A stretch of 8,115 nucleotides of DNA from an uncultured Altererythrobacter sp. (GTDB lineage: Bacteria; Pseudomonadota; Alphaproteobacteria; Sphingomonadales; Sphingomonadaceae): assembly GCA_946886175.1 (NCBI GenBank), contig CAMPIA010000047.1, forward strand, positions 1-8,115, given 5' to 3'. A program made the position numbers and the translations under genes. Under the pieces are notes generated by a model. That model ran no database searches, was not told the origin of the DNA, and was given only the letters and a program-made list of their open reading frames with translations. Shown here piece after piece: positions 4,840 through 8,115 of this stretch. How positions within the stretch are numbered: the first letter of the stretch is position 1; every line of letters starts with the position of its first letter.

Positions 4840-7593
4840 ATGAAGCACAGACTAGGACTCGGATTTGGGGCTGGTGCGCGATGCGCGAGCGCCCTGGCCA
4901 TGGCGACCGCGCTGGTCGCCTCGCCGGCTGCATTCGCACAAGACGCCGATCCCGTGGTGGAAGAGCCGGCGCAGGACGATGCGCGATCGGCCGAGATCGT
5001 CGTCACCGGCTCGCGTATCGATCGCGCGGGCTTCGATCAGCCGACCCCTACCATCGTGCTCGGCGAGGACCTGCTCGATCAGGGCGCGCGGTCGAACATT
5101 CAGCAGGCGCTGAACGATCAGCCCCAGTTCCGCCCCACGGTCACCCCGCAGGTGTCCGGCGGCAACACCTCGAGCGGCACTGCTCCGGTCGATTTGCGCG
5201 GGCTTGGGACCGGGCGGACGCTGACCCTGATCAACGGGCGCCGGTTCGTCGGCGACAACAATCTCAATTTCGTGCCGTCGAACCTGATCGAGCGGGTCGA
5301 AGTCGTCACCGGCGGCGCCTCCGCGGCGTGGGGTTCGGGCGCGGTGGCGGGTGTGGTCAACATCATCCTCGACGACGATCTGGAGGGCTTGACGCTTGGC
5401 GCAACCACCGGCCTCGCGTCGCGCGGCGACGCCATGCGCTACGGGTTCGACGGGAGTTTCGGCACATCGTTCGCGGACGGGGCCGGCCACTTCATGATCG
5501 GCGCCGAGTACGTCAACGACGAAGGTATCCTGAACCGCAATTCGCGGCCGAATCTCGGCAGCACCGGCCTCGCGCCGGCCCCCGGCGGGGTTGCCCTGGT
5601 GGAAGACGTCAATTTCGCCGACACGAGCGTGGGCGGCGTGATCCTTTCGGGCGTTCTCGCCGGACAGACTTTCAATCCCGACGGCACTTTGCGGCCATTC
5701 CGCGGGCCTGACGCGCGTGGGGTCGGCGGCGCGGATGGCGTCAATCTTTACGACTATGTCGTGGCGGCGACCCCGTTCGAGCGTGCCGCCGCCTATGCCC
5801 GCGTGAGCTACGATGTCGGGTTCGGCACGATCTGGGCGGATGCGACGTATGGCCGCGTGATCTCGGCATATCCGTTCTTTCCGGACTTCACGATCGCGAC
5901 GGGCGGCGTCACCCCGCCTCTGACGATCCAGGCGAGCAATCCGTTTCTTTCGCAGGGCATTCGCGATCGGCTGGCCGCCGCCGGGGAGACCAGCTTCACA
6001 TTCAACCGTCTCTTCGCCGGACCCTATACGCTCGAATTCGACGCCGACCGGGAGACCATCGAGGGCGCCATCGGCATCGATGGAAAATTCGGTAGCGACT
6101 GGGACTACTCCGCGTGGTTCAGCCACGGCGAGGTCGACAGCAATCAGCAATTGAGCGGATCGCGGCTCGCCGCCAATTTCGGCAATGCGATCGATGCGGT
6201 TTCGGCCGGTGGCCAGATCGTCTGTGGGATAAATGCAGACGCCGATCCGACCAATGACGATCCCGCGTGCGCCCCGATCAATCCGTTCGGGGTCGGCAAT
6301 GTCTCGGCCGAGGCCCTCGGCTATACGACGGGCACTCAGCAGAGCTTCTCGACCAGCAAGCTCGATTCTCTGGGGGTCGAGGTTCAAGGTGATCTGATCG
6401 ACCTCTGGGCCGGTCCGTTGACTGTCGCGGTCGGCTTCGAATCGCGGTGGGAGGAACTCTCCGGATCGCGCACTCCCGAGACGCTGGCGGGCGGTTTCGC
6501 GCTTCCGGTGTTCGTCAGCGATCTTTCGGGCGATTTCGACGTGCAGGAGGGCTTCGGCGAAGTCGCGCTGCCACTGCTCGATATCGACGATGCCGTGACG
6601 CTCGATTTCAACGGCGCCGCGCGCTATTCCGATTACAGCAGCAGCGGCGGGATCTGGTCGTGGAAGCTGGGCGGAACCGCGCGGATCGTGAACGATATTC
6701 TGCTGCGCGTCACCCGCTCGCGGGATATTCGCTCGCCGAGTATCAACGAACTGTTCTCGCAGCGTTCGATCAACATCGGTCCGGTCGTCGACGATCCCAG
6801 CCTGCGGCCTCCCAATGCCGGACCGGGCTACAACGCCAATCCGGCGCAGGTTACGAGTTTCACCGGCGGAAATCCGGACCTCGTCCCGGAAACGAGCAGC
6901 ACGCTGACCTTCGGCGGTTCGTTTTCGCCGTCCTTCGTGCCCGGCCTGAGCCTCTCGGTCGATTACTACGACATCGAGATCGAGGGCGCGATCGTGGCGC
7001 TGTCGCGCGATGCCGTCGTGCAATCGTGCGCCGGTGGCAATCAGGATGCGTGCGACCGGGTCATCCGCGATTCCAACGGCACGATCACCACGATCTTTTC
7101 CGGCTTCCAGAATGTCGCGTCGTTCGAAACCAGCGGCATCGATTTCGAGGTCTCTTATCTGAGACCGCTGTGGAACGGGAACCTGCGCCTCCGCGCCTTG
7201 GCAAACTATGTCGAGAAATTCGTTTTCGACGATGGAATCAGCCGCGTCGATACGGCGGGTGACGTGGGCTCTTCGACACCCAATGCGATCCCCAAATGGC
7301 GCGCCAATGCGAGCGTGGCCTACGACGCGGACGAGTTCGGGACTTATGCCAGGGTGCGCTATGTCGACGGCGGAAAGTTCAACTCGGCGCTCGACGGCGT
7401 CCTCATCAACAACGACATCGAATCGCGCACTTACGTCGATCTCGGCGTCCGGTTCCGCGTGGCGGACAGGTTCACCCTGTCGGGCGACGTCACCAACGTG
7501 TTCGACGTCGATGGCCCGCTCTCCCCGGTCGGCAGCAATCTGTATGACATCTTCGGAACCTACTACACGGTGAGCGCCCGGGTCGAATTCTGA
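4840..7593 (+). CDS. TonB-dependent outer-membrane receptor
   Basis: A complete 917-residue receptor for energy-driven uptake across the outer membrane through TonB-ExbB-ExbD. The signal peptide spans residues 1-33 (cut after AFA, before QDAD). The TonB box EIVVTGSRI lies at 52-60, directly after a short linker, so there is no N-terminal signalling (STN) domain and no sign of sigma/anti-sigma coupling. The plug domain covers about 68-180 (VDLRGLGTGRTLTLINGRR at 117-135; VEVVTGGASAAWGSGAVAGVVNII at 153-176). The beta-barrel follows to the end, with conserved NPDLVPETSSTLTFG at 678-692 and a final strand ending YTVSARVEF, whose terminal Phe is the usual barrel-assembly signal. Two close cysteine pairs (462/477 and 730/738) lie in probable extracellular loops. 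The substrate is unknown; sphingomonads use such receptors for siderophores, sugars, peptides and aromatics. The neighbouring exported hydrolases hint at a peptide-like substrate. Confidence 0.95.
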   Translation: MKHRLGLGFGAGARCASALAMATALVASPAAFAQDADPVVEEPAQDDARSAEIVVTGSRIDRAGFDQPTPTIVLGEDLLDQGARSNIQQALNDQPQFRPTVTPQVSGGNTSSGTAPVDLRGLGTGRTLTLINGRRFVGDNNLNFVPSNLIERVEVVTGGASAAWGSGAVAGVVNIILDDDLEGLTLGATTGLASRGDAMRYGFDGSFGTSFADGAGHFMIGAEYVNDEGILNRNSRPNLGSTGLAPAPGGVALVEDVNFADTSVGGVILSGVLAGQTFNPDGTLRPFRGPDARGVGGADGVNLYDYVVAATPFERAAAYARVSYDVGFGTIWADATYGRVISAYPFFPDFTIATGGVTPPLTIQASNPFLSQGIRDRLAAAGETSFTFNRLFAGPYTLEFDADRETIEGAIGIDGKFGSDWDYSAWFSHGEVDSNQQLSGSRLAANFGNAIDAVSAGGQIVCGINADADPTNDDPACAPINPFGVGNVSAEALGYTTGTQQSFSTSKLDSLGVEVQGDLIDLWAGPLTVAVGFESRWEELSGSRTPETLAGGFALPVFVSDLSGDFDVQEGFGEVALPLLDIDDAVTLDFNGAARYSDYSSSGGIWSWKLGGTARIVNDILLRVTRSRDIRSPSINELFSQRSINIGPVVDDPSLRPPNAGPGYNANPAQVTSFTGGNPDLVPETSSTLTFGGSFSPSFVPGLSLSVDYYDIEIEGAIVALSRDAVVQSCAGGNQDACDRVIRDSNGTITTIFSGFQNVASFETSGIDFEVSYLRPLWNGNLRLRALANYVEKFVFDDGISRVDTAGDVGSSTPNAIPKWRANASVAYDADEFGTYARVRYVDGGKFNSALDGVLINNDIESRTYVDLGVRFRVADRFTLSGDVTNVFDVDGPLSPVGSNLYDIFGTYYTVSARVEF

Positions 7594-7600
7594 TCCGGGC
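7576..7600. terminator. Stem-loop overlapping the receptor stop codon
   Basis: GCCCGGGTCG (7576-7585) pairs with TGATCCGGGC (7591-7600) over 10 bp, including two G-U pairs, around an AATTC loop. The TGA stop lies inside the 3' arm. It is followed by TTCTC rather than a U-run. Its place between convergent genes suits transcript ending, but it is not a canonical terminator. Confidence 0.35.
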
Positions 7601-7618
7601 TTCTCGAGATCTGCGCGG
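7594..7618. other. Convergent 25-base gap
   Basis: This short gap separates the stop codons of the TonB receptor (plus) and DnaE2 (minus). It contains the 8-base palindrome TCTCGAGA (7602-7609) and part of the stem-loop at 7576-7600. Transcripts of the two genes may overlap at their ends. Confidence 0.5.
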
Positions 7619-8115
7619 TCAATGAAAGTCGCGCGACTTGGGCAGGACGCGCACGTTGCGCGGGTGCTGCGGGTGGAGAAATTCGTCGGCGCGCGACAGC
7701 AGCGGGTTCGGGTCGTGCGTTTCGGACAGCCGCGACAGTTCGGCGGTGCGGTCGTGGACGCGGCTGGCCATCAGGTGAATCACGCCTTCGCGGCTTTTCT
7801 GAACTTCGCCTTCGACCAGCATCAGCCGGGCCGCCATCACTTCGCGGCGGAAGCGCTCGAACAGGCGCGCCCAGATGACCACATTCGCGATCCCGCCTTC
7901 GTCTTCCAGCGTGACGAAGATCGCGTTGCCGTTGCCCGGCCGCTGGCGCACCAGCACCACGCCCGCCACCTTCGCGCGGTCGCCATTGCGGCAATCGCGT
8001 AAGCCGGCGCAAGGCAGCGTGCCCGCGGCGTCGAACGCCGGGCGCAGGAACGCAATCGGGTGGGCCTTCAGCGAAAGACGCGTGGTCTGGTAATCGGCCG
8101 CGACCTCCTCCGACA
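7619..8115 (-). CDS. dnaE2: Error-prone DNA polymerase DnaE2/ImuC, C-terminal part
   Basis: The last 164 residues of the polymerase lie in the window; the gene continues past 8115. The first visible residues include LSLKAHPIAFLR (13-24), the region just before the OB-fold in DnaE-type polymerases. The OB-fold nucleic-acid-binding domain spans about 48-118 (KVAGVVLVRQRPGNGNAIFVTLEDEGG at 48-74, then VVIWARLFERFR and EGVIHLMASRV). The protein ends HPRNVRVLPKSRDFH, the tail expected for DnaE2 rather than the replicative DnaE1. With ImuA and ImuB it forms the SOS-induced mutasome for translesion synthesis. In alphaproteobacteria those genes usually sit upstream in one LexA-controlled cassette, which would be beyond the right edge here; its promoter is not visible. 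It converges on the TonB receptor with a 25-base gap and is probably functionally unrelated to it. Confidence 0.93.
   Translation of the reverse strand, partial: SEEVAADYQTTRLSLKAHPIAFLRPAFDAAGTLPCAGLRDCRNGDRAKVAGVVLVRQRPGNGNAIFVTLEDEGGIANVVIWARLFERFRREVMAARLMLVEGEVQKSREGVIHLMASRVHDRTAELSRLSETHDPNPLLSRADEFLHPQHPRNVRVLPKSRDFH

Noticed and set aside
3181..4848. A 555-codon open frame on the minus strand across the second serine hydrolase
   Set aside because: It is antisense to a gene with intact SxxK, YxN and HGG motifs. The product is low-complexity and Arg/Gly/His-rich, with no domain.
4852..7023. A 723-codon open frame on the minus strand inside the TonB receptor
   Set aside because: It is antisense to a receptor with complete family signatures. 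Its translation is Arg/Ala/Asp-rich with no recognisable domain, as expected for a mirrored frame in GC-rich DNA.

Overview
The window is GC-rich DNA whose coding style and gene content suggest an alphaproteobacterium, most likely a sphingomonad (Sphingomonadales). The main reasons are a TonB-dependent receptor with the EIVVTGSRI-type TonB box typical of that group, several exported hydrolases, and the C-terminus of the error-prone polymerase DnaE2/ImuC. This assignment is an inference; there is no rRNA or other direct marker.

Layout. Positions 1-716 (minus strand) hold the first 238 codons of an exported beta-lactamase-fold serine hydrolase that runs off the left edge. Positions 800-2506 (minus) hold a complete lipoprotein of the N-acyl-D-amino-acid deacylase (D-aminoacylase) branch of the amidohydrolases, with an altered metal site. 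These two genes lie in tandem, 83 bases apart, and probably form one operon. A 122-base divergent control region (2507-2628) separates them from a second, complete exported serine hydrolase at 2629-4584 (plus), which has an extra N-terminal domain. A 255-base gap (4585-4839) carries two terminator-like hairpins and an A/T-rich promoter-like stretch. It leads to a complete 917-residue TonB-dependent outer-membrane receptor at 4840-7593 (plus). After a 25-base convergent gap, positions 7619-8115 (minus) encode the last 164 residues of DnaE2.

How the genes may work together. Three hydrolases with export signals sit beside an outer-membrane importer. A reasonable hypothesis is a scavenging module: the receptor brings a peptide-like, perhaps D-amino-acid-containing, compound into the periplasm, and the hydrolases cut it. 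The substrate cannot be read from sequence. DnaE2 belongs to the separate SOS mutagenesis cassette and looks like an unrelated neighbour.

No tRNA, rRNA, CRISPR array, insertion sequence or integrase was seen. The points most worth a second look are the D-aminoacylase homologue lacking the usual HxH metal motif, the symmetric divergent promoter region, a perfect 16-base palindrome between the two minus-strand genes, and a lone Cys-Ala-Cys motif in the second serine hydrolase. No clearly new multi-gene system is demonstrated.
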